From assembly GCF_017114825.1 (NCBI RefSeq), contig NZ_JADEVO010000020.1, forward strand, positions 1 through 64,000: a DNA stretch of 64,000 bases, written 5' to 3'. Below are positions 1 to 9,525 of the stretch, one piece after another (position 1 is the first letter of the stretch; each line of letters begins with the position of its first letter). The notes under the pieces were generated by a model. It saw only the letters and a program-made list of their open reading frames with translations. It was not told the origin of the DNA and did no database searches. The position numbers were made by a program, and so were the translations under genes. The stretch is from Pseudomonas gregormendelii. Its GTDB lineage: Bacteria; Pseudomonadota; Gammaproteobacteria; Pseudomonadales; Pseudomonadaceae.

Positions 1-702
1 ACTGAAGCCACCGCCACCGCCGCCACCGAATCCACCACCGCCAAAACCGCCCGAACCGCCTCGCCCACCGCCACCACTGGGCAGGATGCCGAGCATCTGG
101 CAGACAAATACGGTGAGGATGAACAGCATGACGAGGAACACCAATACCCCGGGATGCCGTGACAGGAAATCGCTATCCTGATCCCCGCGGGGTTCGTAGA
201 CCGTGGAAGGTTCGTCCAGCGGATTGCCGCCCAGCACGACCAGCATGGCCGCAACGCCGTCGCTGATGCCCTTGCTGAAATTACCGGTCTTGAACGATGG
301 AGTGATCACCTGATTGATGATCACCGAACTCTGCGCATCGGTCAGGCGATCTTCCAGCCCGTAACCGACCTCGATACGCAACCGTCGATCATCCCGGGCC
401 ACAATCAGCAGTGCGCCGTTGTTCTTGTCCTTCTGGCCAATGCCCCAGTACCGCCCCAGTTGATAGCCGAAGTCGGCAATGTCTGTGCCCTGCAAATCCG
501 CCACAGTGACCACCACCAACTGTTCACCGGTGGCTTTTTCGTGAGCCTGGAGTTGCTGGGCCAGTTGCTCGCGAACCGCGGGCTCGATCATCTGGGCGTT
601 ATCAACCACCCGCCCGGTCAGCTGGGGAAACTTCAACTCGGCCTGGGCCGCCAGGGCAAACACCCAGAGCAGCAGCACCAGGCCAACTTTCAACACGCGC
701 AT
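1..702 (-). CDS. TPM-domain (YgcG-type) protein, 3' end cut by window edge
   Basis: Reading leftward from an ATG at 702, the product has a signal peptide (about residues 1-21, ending near AQA), then a TPM domain of about 130 residues, one membrane segment near residues 185-205 (VLVFLVMLFILTVF), and a tail made almost only of glycine with Phe/Ser/Arg. This architecture is that of the TPM_phosphatase/YgcG family, thought to be membrane-anchored with the TPM domain in the periplasm; the biochemical role is unsettled. The window ends inside the Gly-rich tail, so only a few residues should be missing. It lies 31 bp after lemA on the same strand, the usual pairing, so the two are probably one operon. 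Confidence 0.88.
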   Translation of the reverse strand, partial: MRVLKVGLVLLLWVFALAAQAELKFPQLTGRVVDNAQMIEPAVREQLAQQLQAHEKATGEQLVVVTVADLQGTDIADFGYQLGRYWGIGQKDKNNGALLIVARDDRRLRIEVGYGLEDRLTDAQSSVIINQVITPSFKTGNFSKGISDGVAAMLVVLGGNPLDEPSTVYEPRGDQDSDFLSRHPGVLVFLVMLFILTVFVCQMLGILPSGGGGRGGSGGFGGGGFGGGGGGGFS

Positions 703-733
703 TGGCAACCTCATCCGTGGTAATGCAGCCCGA

Positions 734-1342
734 TCAGAACTTCACTTGAGGTGCTTTATCGGCATCGGGGCTGGTCGCCTCGAAGGTTTCACGCACAGGC
801 AGATCGCTGTACATCACACTGTGCCAGAGGCGCCCAGGGAAAGTGCGGATCTCGGTATTGTATTTTTGCACTGCCAGGATGAAATCCCGTCGTGCGACCG
901 CGATACGGTTCTCGGTACCTTCGAGTTGCGACTGCAGCGCCAGGAAGTTCTGGTTGGCCTTGAGGTCCGGATAACGCTCGGACACCACCATCAGGCGACT
1001 CAGGGCACCGGTCAGCTGATCCTGGGCCTGCTGGAACTGCTTGAGCTTTTCCGGGTTGTCGAGGGTGCTGGCATCCACCTGGATCGAAGTCGCCTTGGCC
1101 CGGGCTTCAATGACCGCCGTCAGGGTTTCTTCTTCATGTTTGGCGTAGCCCTTGACCGTTTCCACCAGGTTGGGGATCAGGTCGGCACGGCGTTGGTACT
1201 GGTTCTGCACCTGACCCCAGGCGGCCTTGGCCTGTTCGTCCAGGGTTGGAATATTGTTGATGCCACAGCCGGCCAACAGCGTGGTCAGCAACATCAGGGC
1301 GGCCACCTGCAGGCTCGACCGATAGTGGTGTCGTACATTCAT
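734..1342 (-). CDS. lemA: LemA family protein
   Basis: 202-residue LemA-family protein. The N-terminal hydrophobic segment ends in a lipobox-like LLAGC (Cys26), followed by the long helical LemA domain with the typical PTLDEQAKAAWGQVQNQYQR and RRADLIPNLVETVKGYA regions. I chose the ATG at 1342 over an upstream in-frame ATG at 1438 because it puts the membrane/lipoprotein signal at the N-terminus and has a GGGAGC Shine-Dalgarno-like sequence just upstream. It is followed by the TPM-domain gene 31 bp downstream; LemA and TPM proteins are commonly co-encoded and their function is still poorly defined. The name LemA is historical and does not mean the GacS sensor kinase. Confidence 0.9.
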   Translation of the reverse strand: MNVRHHYRSSLQVAALMLLTTLLAGCGINNIPTLDEQAKAAWGQVQNQYQRRADLIPNLVETVKGYAKHEEETLTAVIEARAKATSIQVDASTLDNPEKLKQFQQAQDQLTGALSRLMVVSERYPDLKANQNFLALQSQLEGTENRIAVARRDFILAVQKYNTEIRTFPGRLWHSVMYSDLPVRETFEATSPDADKAPQVKF

Positions 1343-1579
1343 CTGGTTGACGCTCCCTTGCACATTCCGTTGAAAAAACAACCTGCGAACTTTGAACGCG
1401 GCTCTTGGGGCATAATCGGCGCCGCCACTGGATTGCATCCTGCCGATGGGCTAAAAGATGCTCCAGGATTAAAACAGTTCAGAAGTTTGCTGCATTTACC
1501 TGAACAACAATAGTCGCTCCCTCAATTTTGGCTGACCGGCGCGAAGTCATCGCCGCTTAGGCTTTCGAGAAGACAATTC

Positions 1580-3871
1580 ATGAAGAAGCTGTGTTTGCTG
1601 GGCCTGTTCGTCAGCCTGGCCAGTCATAACGTACTGGCCGCCGCGACGCCCGCACCTCTGGAAAACAAGGATGCCTTCGTCAGTAACCTGATGAAGCAGA
1701 TGACCCTCGATGAAAAAATCGGCCAGCTGCGCCTGATCAGCATCGGCCCGGAAATGCCGCGCGAGATGATCCGCAAGGAAATTGCCGCCGGCAACATCGG
1801 CGGCACGTTCAACTCGATCACCCGCCCGGAAAACCGTCCAATGCAAGACGCAGCGATGCGCAGCCGGTTGAAGATCCCGATGTTCTTCGCCTATGACGTG
1901 ATCCACGGCCACCGAACGATTTTCCCGATTCCGCTGGCCCTGGCGTCGAGCTGGGACATGGACGCCATCGGCCTGTCCGGGCGCATTGCTGCCAAAGAGG
2001 CCGCGGCCGACAGTCTCGACATCACCTTCGCACCGATGGTCGACATCTCCCGCGACCCGCGCTGGGGCCGCACTTCCGAAGGCTTCGGCGAGGACACCTA
2101 CCTGGTGTCGCGCATCGCCGGGGTCATGGTCAAGGCGTTCCAGGGTGCCGGCGCGAATGCGGCCGACAGCATCATGGCCAGCGTCAAGCACTTTGCCTTG
2201 TATGGCGCGGTAGAGGGCGGTCGCGACTACAACGTGGTCGACATGAGCCCGGTCAAGATGTACCAGGACTACCTGCCGCCGTACCGCGCCGCGATTGATG
2301 CTGGCGCCGGCGGAGTCATGGTGGCACTGAACTCAATCAACGGCGTACCGGCGACCGCCGACACCTGGCTGATGAATGACCTGTTGCGCAAGGACTGGGG
2401 CTTCAAGGGCCTGGCTGTCAGCGACCACGGGGCGATTTTCGAGCTGATCAAGCACGGCGTTGCTCGCGATGGCCGTGAAGCGGCGAAGCTGGCGATCAAG
2501 GCCGGCATCCACATGAGCATGAACGACACGCTTTATGGCAAGGAACTGCCAGGGTTGCTGAAGGCTGGCGAGATCGAGCAGAGCGACATCGACAATGCCG
2601 TGCGGGCTGTGCTCGGCGCCAAGTACGACATGGGGCTGTTCAAGGACCCGTACCTGCGCATCGGCAAGGCCGAGGATGACCCGGCCGACACCTACGCCGA
2701 AAGCCGCCTGCACCGTACCGAGGCCCGTGACGTAGCACGTCGCAGCCTGGTGCTGCTGAAGAACCAGGGCGAGACCCTGCCGTTGAAGAATACCGCGAAG
2801 ATCGCCCTGGTCGGTCCGTTGGCCAAGGCGCCAATCGATATGATGGGCAGTTGGGCCGCTGCCGGCAGACCCGCGCAATCAGTGACCCTGTTCGACGGCA
2901 TGAACGCGGCCATGGCCGACAAGGCAACTTTGATCTACGCACGCGGCGCCAACATCACCAGCGACAAGAAGGTCCTGGATTACCTTAACTTCCTGAACTT
3001 TGACGCACCGGAAGTGGTTGATGATCCGCGCTCGGCCCAGGTGCTGATCGACGAAGCCGTGAAAGCGGCCAAGGACGCCGATGTGGTGGTGGCAGCGGTG
3101 GGCGAATCCCGTGGCATGTCCCACGAGTCCTCAAGCCGCACCGACCTGAACATACCCGCCAGCCAGCGCGAACTGATCAAGGCCCTCAAGGCCACCGGCA
3201 AGCCATTGGTCCTGGTGTTGATGAACGGGCGTCCACTGTCGATCCTTGAAGAAAAGGACCAGGCAGATGCGATTCTGGAAACCTGGTTCAGCGGCACCGA
3301 AGGGGGCAATGCCATCGCTGACGTGCTCTTCGGCGACTATAACCCCTCGGGCAAGCTGCCCCTGACCTTCCCGCGTTCGGTAGGCCAGATTCCGACCTAC
3401 TACAACCACCTGAGCATTGGCCGGCCGTTCACGCCGGGCAAGCCGGGCAACTACACCTCGCAGTACTTCGATGACACAACCGGCCCGCTGTTTCCATTCG
3501 GTTTTGGCCTGAGCTACACCGATTTCAGCCTGAGCGACATGGCGTTGTCATCGACCACACTGAACAAGACCGGCAAGCTCGATGCCAGCGTCATGCTGAA
3601 GAACACTGGCAAGCGTGATGGCGAGACCGTGGTGCAGTTGTATATCCAGGACGTCACCGGTTCGATGATCCGGCCAGTGAAGGAGCTGAAGAACTTCCAG
3701 AAAATCATGCTCAAGGCCGGCGAAGAGAAAGTCGTGCACTTCACCATTACCGAGGATGACCTGAAGTTCTTCAACACCCGGCTCAAGTACGCGGCAGAGC
3801 CTGGCAAGTTCAACGTGCAGATCGGCCTGGACTCGCAGGACGTGACTCAGCAGAGTTTCGAGTTGCTGTAA
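1580..3871 (+). CDS. bglX: Periplasmic beta-glucosidase BglX (GH3)
   Basis: 763-residue glycoside hydrolase family 3 enzyme that removes terminal beta-linked glucose from oligosaccharides, expected in the periplasm. A signal peptide covers about residues 1-21 (ends VLAAATP). The N-terminal TIM-barrel domain carries the KHFALYGAVEGGRDYN region and the nucleophile motif AVSDHGAI, with Asp282 as predicted nucleophile. The alpha/beta sandwich domain follows at about 390-620, and a fibronectin-III-like domain closes the protein (VVQLYIQDV onward). Length matches E. coli BglX (765). The start has a GAGAAGA Shine-Dalgarno. It stands alone, followed by a REP pair. No regulator or sugar-uptake gene is adjacent. 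Confidence 0.95.
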   Translation: MKKLCLLGLFVSLASHNVLAAATPAPLENKDAFVSNLMKQMTLDEKIGQLRLISIGPEMPREMIRKEIAAGNIGGTFNSITRPENRPMQDAAMRSRLKIPMFFAYDVIHGHRTIFPIPLALASSWDMDAIGLSGRIAAKEAAADSLDITFAPMVDISRDPRWGRTSEGFGEDTYLVSRIAGVMVKAFQGAGANAADSIMASVKHFALYGAVEGGRDYNVVDMSPVKMYQDYLPPYRAAIDAGAGGVMVALNSINGVPATADTWLMNDLLRKDWGFKGLAVSDHGAIFELIKHGVARDGREAAKLAIKAGIHMSMNDTLYGKELPGLLKAGEIEQSDIDNAVRAVLGAKYDMGLFKDPYLRIGKAEDDPADTYAESRLHRTEARDVARRSLVLLKNQGETLPLKNTAKIALVGPLAKAPIDMMGSWAAAGRPAQSVTLFDGMNAAMADKATLIYARGANITSDKKVLDYLNFLNFDAPEVVDDPRSAQVLIDEAVKAAKDADVVVAAVGESRGMSHESSSRTDLNIPASQRELIKALKATGKPLVLVLMNGRPLSILEEKDQADAILETWFSGTEGGNAIADVLFGDYNPSGKLPLTFPRSVGQIPTYYNHLSIGRPFTPGKPGNYTSQYFDDTTGPLFPFGFGLSYTDFSLSDMALSSTTLNKTGKLDASVMLKNTGKRDGETVVQLYIQDVTGSMIRPVKELKNFQKIMLKAGEEKVVHFTITEDDLKFFNTRLKYAAEPGKFNVQIGLDSQDVTQQSFELL

Positions 3872-3893
3872 CCCCTCGGACACTGAGAATCAC

Positions 3894-3983
3894 TGTGGGA
3901 GCGGGCTTGCCCGCGATGAGGCCATAACATTCAACATCTACGTTGACTGTCAGGCCGTCATCGCGGGCAAGCCCGCTCCCACA
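3894..3983. repeat. REP pair (BIME), GCGGGCTTGCCCGC family
   Basis: Two inverted copies of the Pseudomonas REP palindrome (TGTGGGAGCGGGCTTGCCCG and its complement) flank a short spacer between the convergent genes bglX and clsB. The same family recurs at 12393, 27181 and 57395. It may also act as a bidirectional transcription end. Confidence 0.9.
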
Positions 3984-3994
3984 ATAATTTACGA

Positions 3995-5152
3995 CTACCC
4001 CCGCCGATCCAGCAAATTCACCACGAGCCGATCCACCCATCCCCACACCCGCTGCTTCACCCGCCGCCACAGCGGCCTGCGCTGCCAGGCCTCCAGGCTG
4101 ACTTCCTGACTCTGGGTAAAATCCTTCTCGAAACTGGCCACCACTGCTCGGGTCAACCCTGGGTCCAGGGCTTCAAGGTTGGCTTCCAGGTTGAAACGCA
4201 AATTCCAGTGATCGAAATTGCACGAGCCGATGCTGACCCAGTCATCGACCAGGACCATTTTCAAGTGCAGGAAACAGGGCTGGTACTCGAAGATTTTCAC
4301 GCCAGACTTCAGCAACCTGGGGTAATAACGATGCCCGGCGTAGCGGACCGACGGATGATCGGTGCGCGGCCCAGTCAGCAGCAGCCGCACATCGATCCCC
4401 CGCGAGGCAGCGCGGCGCAGCGAGCGACGGACCTTCCAGGTCGGCAGGAAATAGGGCGTGGCGAGCCAGATGCGTTTCTGCCCACTGTTCAGCGCACGGA
4501 TCAGCGACTGCAGAATATCGCGGTGCTGGCGCGCATCAGCGTACGCCACCCGCCCCATGCCCTCGCCCGTGGAAGGCACCTTGGGCAGGCGCGGCAAACC
4601 GAAATGCGCCGCAGGCCTCCAGGCGCGGCGATGGCGGTTGGCGATCCATTGGCGGTCAAACAGTAACTGCCAGTCGATCACCAGAGGACCGGAAATTTCC
4701 ACCATGACCTCGTGCCACTCGCTGACGTCTTCCCCCGGGTTCCAGAACTCATCGGTGACGCCAGTGCCGCCGACCACCGCCAGGCTCTGATCGACCAACA
4801 GCAGTTTGCGGTGGTCACGATAGAAGTTGCCCACCCAGCGCCGCCAGCTCAAGCGATTGTAGAAGCGCAACTCCACGCCAGCGGCTATCAGGCGCTGACG
4901 CAGGGCCTGGGTAAATGCGAGGCTGCCATAGTCATCGAACAGGCAGCGCACACGCACTCCGCGCTCGGCGGCCTGGGTCAACGCCTGCACCATGGCTTCG
5001 GCGCAGGCGCCCGCCTCCACCAGATACAGCTCCAGTTCGACCTGTTCTTCGGCGCGTGCGATCGCCACCAGCATTCGCGGGAAGAACTGCGGACCATCGA
5101 TCAACAGCTCAAAGCTGTTGCCTTCGCGCCAGGGGAAGATCGCACCGGCCAT
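3995..5152 (-). CDS. clsB: Cardiolipin synthase B-type phospholipase D protein
   Basis: 385-residue phospholipase D superfamily protein with two HKD motifs: HRKLLLVD starting at His114 and HLKMVLVDD starting at His296, each followed by the usual GG/GS region. Length, the absence of N-terminal membrane segments, and the start MAGAIFPWREGNSFELLIDG fit the ClsB branch, which makes cardiolipin by phosphatidyl transfer at the inner membrane. It starts 5 bp after the stop of the upstream yceI-type gene on the same strand, so they are probably cotranscribed. Substrate choice within the PLD family cannot be read from sequence alone. Confidence 0.88.
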   Translation of the reverse strand: MAGAIFPWREGNSFELLIDGPQFFPRMLVAIARAEEQVELELYLVEAGACAEAMVQALTQAAERGVRVRCLFDDYGSLAFTQALRQRLIAAGVELRFYNRLSWRRWVGNFYRDHRKLLLVDQSLAVVGGTGVTDEFWNPGEDVSEWHEVMVEISGPLVIDWQLLFDRQWIANRHRRAWRPAAHFGLPRLPKVPSTGEGMGRVAYADARQHRDILQSLIRALNSGQKRIWLATPYFLPTWKVRRSLRRAASRGIDVRLLLTGPRTDHPSVRYAGHRYYPRLLKSGVKIFEYQPCFLHLKMVLVDDWVSIGSCNFDHWNLRFNLEANLEALDPGLTRAVVASFEKDFTQSQEVSLEAWQRRPLWRRVKQRVWGWVDRLVVNLLDRRG

Positions 5153-5157
5153 GGCAG

Positions 5158-5748
5158 TCAGCGCGCCGTGAAAATCAGTACCGCACCCACCGGTACCGAC
5201 AGGCTGATCGCCGATAGAGCGGCGACCTTGCGCAAGCTTTCCAGCCCCGGCGCAAGGTCGAAGTCCGCCGCGTTGATCACCAGCGGCTCCAGCGTCACTA
5301 CCTGAAATCGCCGGTCATCAAGACGAGTCGCCAACAGCTCGGCGTTGTATTCGTGGGTCTTGCCATGCAGGTTAACGGTCACCGGCAGGCGCAACTCGAG
5401 CTGCGCACCGGAGGCGAGATCATTGATCGGGCCCAGGTCAATTTGCGTAGTGATCAGGGCTTCGGCGAAGGTCTTGGTGTCGAACAGCTCCTTGCGCATG
5501 CGTTCGTCGCGCAATGGAATACCACTGTTCACCGAGTCCAGCTCGACTTCGACCTCGGCCAGGCCTTTGGGGCTCACCTTGCCGTGCAGCACGAGGAAGC
5601 GCTGCACTTCGGAAATGTTGGCGTTTTTAGTGCTGACGAACGACAGCCGCGAGGATTCGCCGTCCAGGTACCAGTTGGCCTGGGCCGAAAGGGTTGTGCC
5701 GGCAAGCAGCATCAGGGCGATAGTTTTGACCAGGGAGCGGTTGAGCAT
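5158..5748 (-). CDS. YceI family periplasmic protein
   Basis: 196 residues: a signal peptide with a predicted cut after Ala24 (AQA|NW), then a YceI lipocalin-like domain starting NWYLDGESSRLSFVSTKNANIS. YceI domains form a beta-barrel that binds long isoprenoid or other amphipathic molecules; the ligand here is unknown. The gene is the first of a two-gene unit with clsB, 5 bp apart, which hints at a link to envelope lipids, though this is only a positional inference. Confidence 0.88.
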   Translation of the reverse strand: MLNRSLVKTIALMLLAGTTLSAQANWYLDGESSRLSFVSTKNANISEVQRFLVLHGKVSPKGLAEVEVELDSVNSGIPLRDERMRKELFDTKTFAEALITTQIDLGPINDLASGAQLELRLPVTVNLHGKTHEYNAELLATRLDDRRFQVVTLEPLVINAADFDLAPGLESLRKVAALSAISLSVPVGAVLIFTAR

Positions 5749-5840
5749 AGAGACTCGTGGGTGGATAAACTTGCACGAACCTTAACTGGCCTGAGGCCGC
5801 TTGCAAACAACCTGTTACTCCAGCGGCGCCCCTGAGGTGG

Positions 5841-6611
5841 CTAGGCCAGCGCGTGCCGTACCTCGCCAATGGTCGCAGCCAGGCTGCTCAGATGCAGGCT
5901 CAGCACCCGCTCCACCGGCGCCTGGTCCATCGGCCAGTGTAGCGCCATGCTGCCCACCAGGCGGCCATCGGCATGAATCGGCAGCGCCACCGCGCGGATC
6001 AGAAAAGGCAGGCGCACTGGGTACTCCCAAAAACCTTCGGTGCGCTGGCCAAAGCCCTGATGCAACGCCTGCTCACTGGCGCGGAACAGACTCTCATCGG
6101 TCAATCGCTCACGACCGGCCAGGCGCTCTACCTCATCGATTTCCAGCTCGCCCAGGCACGCCCGACCCATTGCTGAATGAAACAAGCTGGCGTGCTGGCC
6201 GACGATCTGGCAGTTGTTCGGGTAACGCTTGCGCAGCACGGCAGGAATCGAACTTTCCATGACCTCGACCCGCTCGCCGTCAAAGCTGGAAAGGTCGGCG
6301 ACCAGCCCCGTGCGCTCGCTCAGCTCCATCAGCAGCGGCGCGGCGCTTTCCACCAGGCGCCGCTTGAAGCGCTGTTGACTGTCGCCAAACAGGCGCCTGG
6401 CACACAGCCGATAACGCCGATCACTCAGGCCGCGAAAGATCCAGCCCTGTTCCTGCAAGGTCAGCAACATGCGCGACACCGTCGCTTTGGGCAGGCTGGT
6501 CAGGTAGTGCAACTCTTCGAGGCCCAACGCCTGGTGCTTGCCCAGCAGTTCGACGATCGCCAGGGCCCGTTCAACGGATCGGACGCTGCCGGTGTCGGTT
6601 TTACTCTCCAT
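5841..6611 (-). CDS. IclR family transcriptional regulator
   Basis: 256 residues with an N-terminal winged helix-turn-helix (about 10-75; RSVERALAIVELLGKH and LPKATVSRMLLTLQEQGW) and a C-terminal IclR effector domain (about 85-250). The N-terminal part resembles MhpR-like IclR proteins. It is the last gene of a leftward group, after an M20D hydrolase, an MHS transporter and an amidase, lying 82 bp downstream of the amidase. The likely role is control of that group. The perfect palindrome at 10834-10852 is the best candidate operator. The effector is unknown. Confidence 0.9.
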   Translation of the reverse strand: MESKTDTGSVRSVERALAIVELLGKHQALGLEELHYLTSLPKATVSRMLLTLQEQGWIFRGLSDRRYRLCARRLFGDSQQRFKRRLVESAAPLLMELSERTGLVADLSSFDGERVEVMESSIPAVLRKRYPNNCQIVGQHASLFHSAMGRACLGELEIDEVERLAGRERLTDESLFRASEQALHQGFGQRTEGFWEYPVRLPFLIRAVALPIHADGRLVGSMALHWPMDQAPVERVLSLHLSSLAATIGEVRHALA

Positions 6612-6693
6612 GATTGGACCTCCCTAAGTCCGGTTCAGGTAGCCCGGATGGATGATCACTTTATGCAGCAAGATGCGGGCCCGTCGCATCGAA

Positions 6694-8142
6694 TCAAGTT
6701 ATTTGCAGGCACGCTGGCGGTCGGCGCTTGACCCATTGCGTCAGCTGTTCATGGGCGTAGGCCAGTTGCAGGACCGCCCGATCCGCCTGCGCCGGGCCTA
6801 TGATTTGCAGGCCCATGGGCAACCCCGCCGAGTTGAATCCCACGGGTACGCTCATGCAAGGCAAGCCGGCCAACGTCGGCCCGATCACCACTTCCATCCA
6901 GCGGTGATATGTGTCCATGGAACGCCCGCCGACGATGCGCGGCCAAGGGGTTTGTGCAACAAAAGGGAACACTTGCGCGGTGGGCAACAGCAGGAAATCG
7001 TAACGTTCGAATAACTTGCCCAGGACGCAGTACCACTCGCTGCGGCTGACGGATGCCTGGTAGACATCGGCTGCGGTCATTCGCAGTCCGCCCTCGATTT
7101 CCCATTGCGCTTCAGGCTTCATCTGTTCGCGCTTCAGCGGGTCGGCATGCAGCGCCCCGAGACTGCCCTGCACCAGCCAGTGCCGGTGCACCAGCCAGCA
7201 CTGCCACAAACGCTCCATGGAGAAATCCGGGTGACAGGTTTCAACCTGGCAACCCAGGGCAGTGAAGTCCCCCAAGGCCGACTCGCACAGATTCAACACA
7301 CCGACGTCCATCGGCAGGTAGCCGTTGTAGTCTCCCAGCCAGCCGAGCCTGGCCCCGGCGAAGTCGCATTGCAACGGCTCGTTGAACTGCTGCGGGTCGC
7401 TGGTCAGTGACAGCGGCACGCGCCGGTCATGCCCGGCCTGGATGCCCAACAACCGCGCCACATCGGTGACGCTGCGGCCCATCGGCCCTTCAGTGGCCAG
7501 TTGCTGGACGAACGTTTCCGGCACGGGCCCATAGGGTACCCGGCCCTGCGATGGACGAAAACCGAAGACGTTGTTGAACGCCGCCGGATTGCGCAGCGAA
7601 CCCATCATGTCGCTGCCGTCGGCCACCGGCAGCATGCGCAAAGCCAGCGCCACCGCTGCACCGCCGCTACTACCGCCGGCAATCAACGTCGGGTCATAAG
7701 CGTTAGTGGTGATGCCAAACACGCTGTTATAGGTCTGCGAGCCGAGGCCGAATTCCGGGACATTGCTCTTGCCAACGATGATCGCGCCATTAGCGCGCAC
7801 CCGCGCCACGCTGATCGCGTCGTGCTGTGGAACGTGCCTGGCAAACAGCGACGAGCCCATGGTCGTGCGCAACCCCGCAGTAGCAGCCAGATCCTTGATC
7901 GCCTGTGGCATCCCGTGCATCCAGCCACGGGACTGGCCTTGATCCAGTTGCCGGTCGCAGACGTCAGCCTCGGCCAGAAGCTCATCAGTCGGGCGCAGCG
8001 ACACCAGGGCATTGACCTGTGGATTGAAGCGCTCGATCTGCGCCAGATAAGCCTGCATCACCTCCCGGCAGGATACCTGTCGGGAGTGAATGGCACGGGA
8101 CAACGCATCGGCGTCCAGTTGAACAATCGGATGCAGGCTCAA
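6694..8142 (-). CDS. Amidase signature family hydrolase
   Basis: 482 residues of the amidase signature family. The Ser-cisSer-Lys triad is complete: Lys83 (QAIKDL), cis-Ser158 in GGSSGG, and nucleophile Ser182 in GSDMMGSLRNPA; the 24-residue spacing between the two serines matches the family. Such enzymes hydrolyse amide bonds of small molecules, and the substrate is not predictable; GatA is unlikely because gatB and gatC are absent. Its start overlaps the stop of the upstream MHS transporter gene by 4 bp (ATGA), so the two are translationally coupled. With the M20D hydrolase upstream and IclR downstream it forms a probable catabolic unit for an amide or N-acyl compound. Confidence 0.9.
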   Translation of the reverse strand: MSLHPIVQLDADALSRAIHSRQVSCREVMQAYLAQIERFNPQVNALVSLRPTDELLAEADVCDRQLDQGQSRGWMHGMPQAIKDLAATAGLRTTMGSSLFARHVPQHDAISVARVRANGAIIVGKSNVPEFGLGSQTYNSVFGITTNAYDPTLIAGGSSGGAAVALALRMLPVADGSDMMGSLRNPAAFNNVFGFRPSQGRVPYGPVPETFVQQLATEGPMGRSVTDVARLLGIQAGHDRRVPLSLTSDPQQFNEPLQCDFAGARLGWLGDYNGYLPMDVGVLNLCESALGDFTALGCQVETCHPDFSMERLWQCWLVHRHWLVQGSLGALHADPLKREQMKPEAQWEIEGGLRMTAADVYQASVSRSEWYCVLGKLFERYDFLLLPTAQVFPFVAQTPWPRIVGGRSMDTYHRWMEVVIGPTLAGLPCMSVPVGFNSAGLPMGLQIIGPAQADRAVLQLAYAHEQLTQWVKRRPPACLQIT

Positions 8143-9446
8143 GGTTTCACCTCAAGGTCAAGGGCGACAGCTTTCTTGCGCGGCGTCTCGTGCATGCAGT
8201 AAGTGCCAAGCAGCGTCAGCACGCAAGCGAACAACACGTAGAACGCTGGGGCAACCGGAGTCGCCAGCACCTTGCTGAGCCACGTGACGATCAGCGGGGC
8301 GAAACCGCCGAAGACCATCACCGCCACGTTATAGGCCACCGACACTCCGGTGGAACGTACTTCGATAGGAAACTGCTCAGCCAGTGCAGTCGGTGCCGGG
8401 CCGAAAAATCCGCCAATCGCACTGCATAACAACATCTGCATCACCAGCAGTCGCTCCACCGAGGGTGCCGCTGCAACCCACACGTACAGCGGATACACCA
8501 TCAGGAAAAACGCCAGGGTAAACGCCATCAATACCGGCCGCCGACCTAGCCTGTCCGACAGTGCGCCGGACAGTGGAATCACTACCGTCATCACCGCCAC
8601 CGCGAGCATTTGCACCAGCAGTACCTGATCAAGAGGCAGACCCAGATTCTTATGCGCGAAGGTCGGCATATTCACCAGCACCACGTAAAACGACACCGTT
8701 GCGCCGCATGCCAGGCCCATCGATACCAGGATGCTGCGCCGATGCTCGCGGATCACTTGCATGAGGCTCGGGCTCTCGCCCTTTGCCTGCCGGCGAGCCT
8801 CAAGAAACTCCTCCGGCTCCTCCATGTGCTTGCGAATCCACAGGCCGACCGGGCCGATCAGCAAGCCGAGCACAAACGGAATCCGCCAGCCCCAGCTGTC
8901 CAGCGCCTCGGGGGAAAACAGATGAGTGACCAATGCCACCATTCCCGCGCCGCAAAATACCGCCAGACACTGGCCTACCAGTTGCCACGAACCGTACAGA
9001 CCTTTTCTGTGAGCAGGCGCACTCTCCACCAGAAACGCCGTGGCGCTGGCGTATTCGCCGCCCGTAGCGAAGCCCTGGAGCATTCGCGCGACCACGATCA
9101 ACAGCGGAGCGCCCATGCCGATGGCGGCGTAATTGGGCGCAAACGCGATCAGTGCAATGGACACTGTCATCAGGCGGATGATCATCTGCATCGCGGCCTT
9201 GCGGCCTTTGCGATCGGAATACATGCCCAGCAGGATGCCCCCCACCGGGCGCATGAAAAAACCGACGCCAAAGGTCGCTAGCGCCATCAGCAGCGAAGCG
9301 TATTCGTCTTCGGACGGAAAGAACTGGCGGGCGATGATGCTCGCCAGAAAGCCATAGACAATGAAGTCATACCATTCCAGCGCGTTGCCGATAACGGCGG
9401 CGACGACCTGCCGGGTACGCGAAACACCTGTGCTCGAAGTCTGCAT
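8139..9446 (-). CDS. MHS-type MFS transporter (organic acid/compatible solute symporter family)
   Basis: 435-residue, 12-helix major facilitator. The N-terminus (NALEWYDFIVYGFLASIIAR), the motif GVGFFMRPVGGILLGMYSDRKGRK after helix 2, and GFATGGEYASATAFLVE in helix 4 are typical of the metabolite:H+ symporter (MHS) family of ProP, KgtP and ShiA. It is an inner-membrane importer whose substrate cannot be told from sequence. It overlaps the amidase by 4 bp and follows the M20D hydrolase after 79 bp, so it probably imports the compound these two hydrolases cleave. Confidence 0.9.
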   Translation of the reverse strand: MQTSSTGVSRTRQVVAAVIGNALEWYDFIVYGFLASIIARQFFPSEDEYASLLMALATFGVGFFMRPVGGILLGMYSDRKGRKAAMQMIIRLMTVSIALIAFAPNYAAIGMGAPLLIVVARMLQGFATGGEYASATAFLVESAPAHRKGLYGSWQLVGQCLAVFCGAGMVALVTHLFSPEALDSWGWRIPFVLGLLIGPVGLWIRKHMEEPEEFLEARRQAKGESPSLMQVIREHRRSILVSMGLACGATVSFYVVLVNMPTFAHKNLGLPLDQVLLVQMLAVAVMTVVIPLSGALSDRLGRRPVLMAFTLAFFLMVYPLYVWVAAAPSVERLLVMQMLLCSAIGGFFGPAPTALAEQFPIEVRSTGVSVAYNVAVMVFGGFAPLIVTWLSKVLATPVAPAFYVLFACVLTLLGTYCMHETPRKKAVALDLEVKP

Positions 9447-9525
9447 GAAGGACTCTCCAAAAACCCTGTTGGTGAGAACGGGCGCAAGAGTGCGCGCCCG
9501 GTACAGCGGCAGTAGAAAGTGCGGG

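Noticed and set aside
6694..8142. Idea that this amidase is GatA of the tRNA amidotransferase
   Set aside because: No gatB or gatC is near, and the GSDMMGSLRNPA motif is that of catabolic amidases, not of GatA.
8139..9446. Idea that this transporter is the proline/betaine carrier ProP
   Set aside because: It lacks the long C-terminal coiled coil of ProP, and its operon partners are hydrolases, which points to a catabolic substrate.
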